From Candidatus Mcinerneyibacteriota bacterium (GTDB lineage: Bacteria; AUK180; JAQVHJ01), in assembly GCA_030630935.1 (NCBI GenBank), contig DAOVMD010000228.1:1-5660 (forward strand): 5,660 bases of DNA. The letters run 5' to 3'. This document shows positions 5,319 to 5,660 of this stretch, in pieces. Under the pieces are notes generated by a model. It was not told where the DNA came from. It saw only the letters and a program-made list of their open reading frames with translations, and searched no databases. The position numbers and the translations under genes are program-made. Each line of letters begins with the position of its first letter. Position 1 is the first letter of the stretch.

Positions 5319-5348
5319 TGCCATAATATAAGAAAAAGGAGGTTACAC

Positions 5349-5660
5349 ATGAAAAGAATCTCATCATTTATCTTGGTTATCATGATGATTATTCTACTCT
5401 CTGTACCAAGTTATGCAAAGAAAAGGAGACCGAAAAAGCGGAGAAAACCGCCAAAAGTGGAGAAAACAGAATCAAAAACAAAGGTGATAATTAAGGAAAT
5501 AATAGAAGCAAACTTCGCTATTTCTTATGATGTCTTCACTAAATCATTCAGGAGTCATACTCTTCAATTAGCTGAATATCAAACCAACTATTTCATTCCG
5601 CATCCTACAGGAATTCAAATGAAACTTTCCAGGGATGATCTCTTTATGAAAATAGGCTTG
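5349..5660 (+). CDS. Secreted protein with very basic mature N-terminus, partial
   Basis: The frame is open from ATG 5349 to the window edge (104 codons seen), so the 3' end is missing. The start has a full AGGAGG (5337-5342) six bases upstream. Residues 1-23 form a Sec signal peptide: basic MKR, a hydrophobic core (about 7-17, FILVIMMIILL) and a probable signal peptidase I site after 'PSYA' (A23). No lipobox cysteine is present. The mature chain begins with ten Lys/Arg among thirteen residues, mixed with prolines (24-36), then a charged linker and a mixed region from about residue 46 onward ('ANFAISYDVFTKSF', 'YQTNYFIPHPTGIQMKL'). The latter could be beta strands of a periplasmic or outer-membrane domain. 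I do not recognise the family. Its promoter is probably at 5087-5115, giving a long structured leader. Confidence 0.8.
   Translation, partial: MKRISSFILVIMMIILLSVPSYAKKRRPKKRRKPPKVEKTESKTKVIIKEIIEANFAISYDVFTKSFRSHTLQLAEYQTNYFIPHPTGIQMKLSRDDLFMKIGL

Noticed and set aside
5189-5383. A 64-residue frame on the minus strand
   Set aside because: It is hydrophobic, AT-driven sequence with no recognisable domain. It runs antisense through the leader, ribosome site and signal-peptide region of the better supported plus-strand gene.

Overview
This is a stretch of bacterial chromosome, roughly two-thirds A+T by eye. It carries ordinary housekeeping or orphan-enzyme genes, separated by intergenic DNA that is unusually rich in palindromes and dispersed repeat fragments. 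The protein families are an amidohydrolase, a 'CPWW'-type methyltransferase, a cytosolic alkaline-phosphatase-superfamily phosphohydrolase, a DUF72 protein, a flavodoxin/ferredoxin fusion and a secreted protein. With the repeat-laden spacers, this mix suggests an uncultured anaerobic or metabolically versatile bacterium of a poorly sampled phylum. The sequence alone does not settle the lineage.

Layout. Positions 2-819 (+) hold the C-terminal end of an amidohydrolase followed 26 nt later by a complete SAM-dependent methyltransferase; the two are probably co-transcribed. Positions 820-993 lie between convergent genes and contain a repeat fragment, a 15-bp-arm perfect palindrome and a set of overlapping, mutually exclusive hairpins. 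Positions 994-3259 (-) are a two-gene operon: the phosphohydrolase, then the DUF72 gene, with an 11-nt overlap. Positions 3260-3577 are a spacer with the operon promoter and a second copy of the repeat fragment. Positions 3578-4405 (-) encode the flavodoxin-like/2[4Fe-4S] protein, whose last six codons and stop lie in an inverted copy of the repeat. Positions 4406-5348 are a 943-nt gene-poor spacer. It has the promoter of the flavodoxin/ferredoxin gene, a MITE-like palindromic element, T-rich tracts with a 10-bp tandem repeat, and a strong forward promoter feeding an 8-codon mini-ORF. From 5349 (+) a secreted protein with an extremely basic mature N-terminus starts and runs off the window.

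Two regulatory patterns stand out. Both promoter-proximal minus-strand genes have a good -35/-10 pair placed so that transcription should begin at the A of the ATG, and neither has a Shine-Dalgarno sequence. They are therefore predicted leaderless mRNAs, while the other three visible genes (methyltransferase, DUF72, secreted protein) have clear AGGAG-type sites. In contrast, the secreted-protein gene appears to have a long (about 227 nt) leader with a mini-ORF and two overlapping hairpins, which could be an attenuation device or simply a decayed gene start. I see no CRISPR array, no transposase, no rRNA or tRNA gene and no convincing new multi-gene defence or metabolic system.
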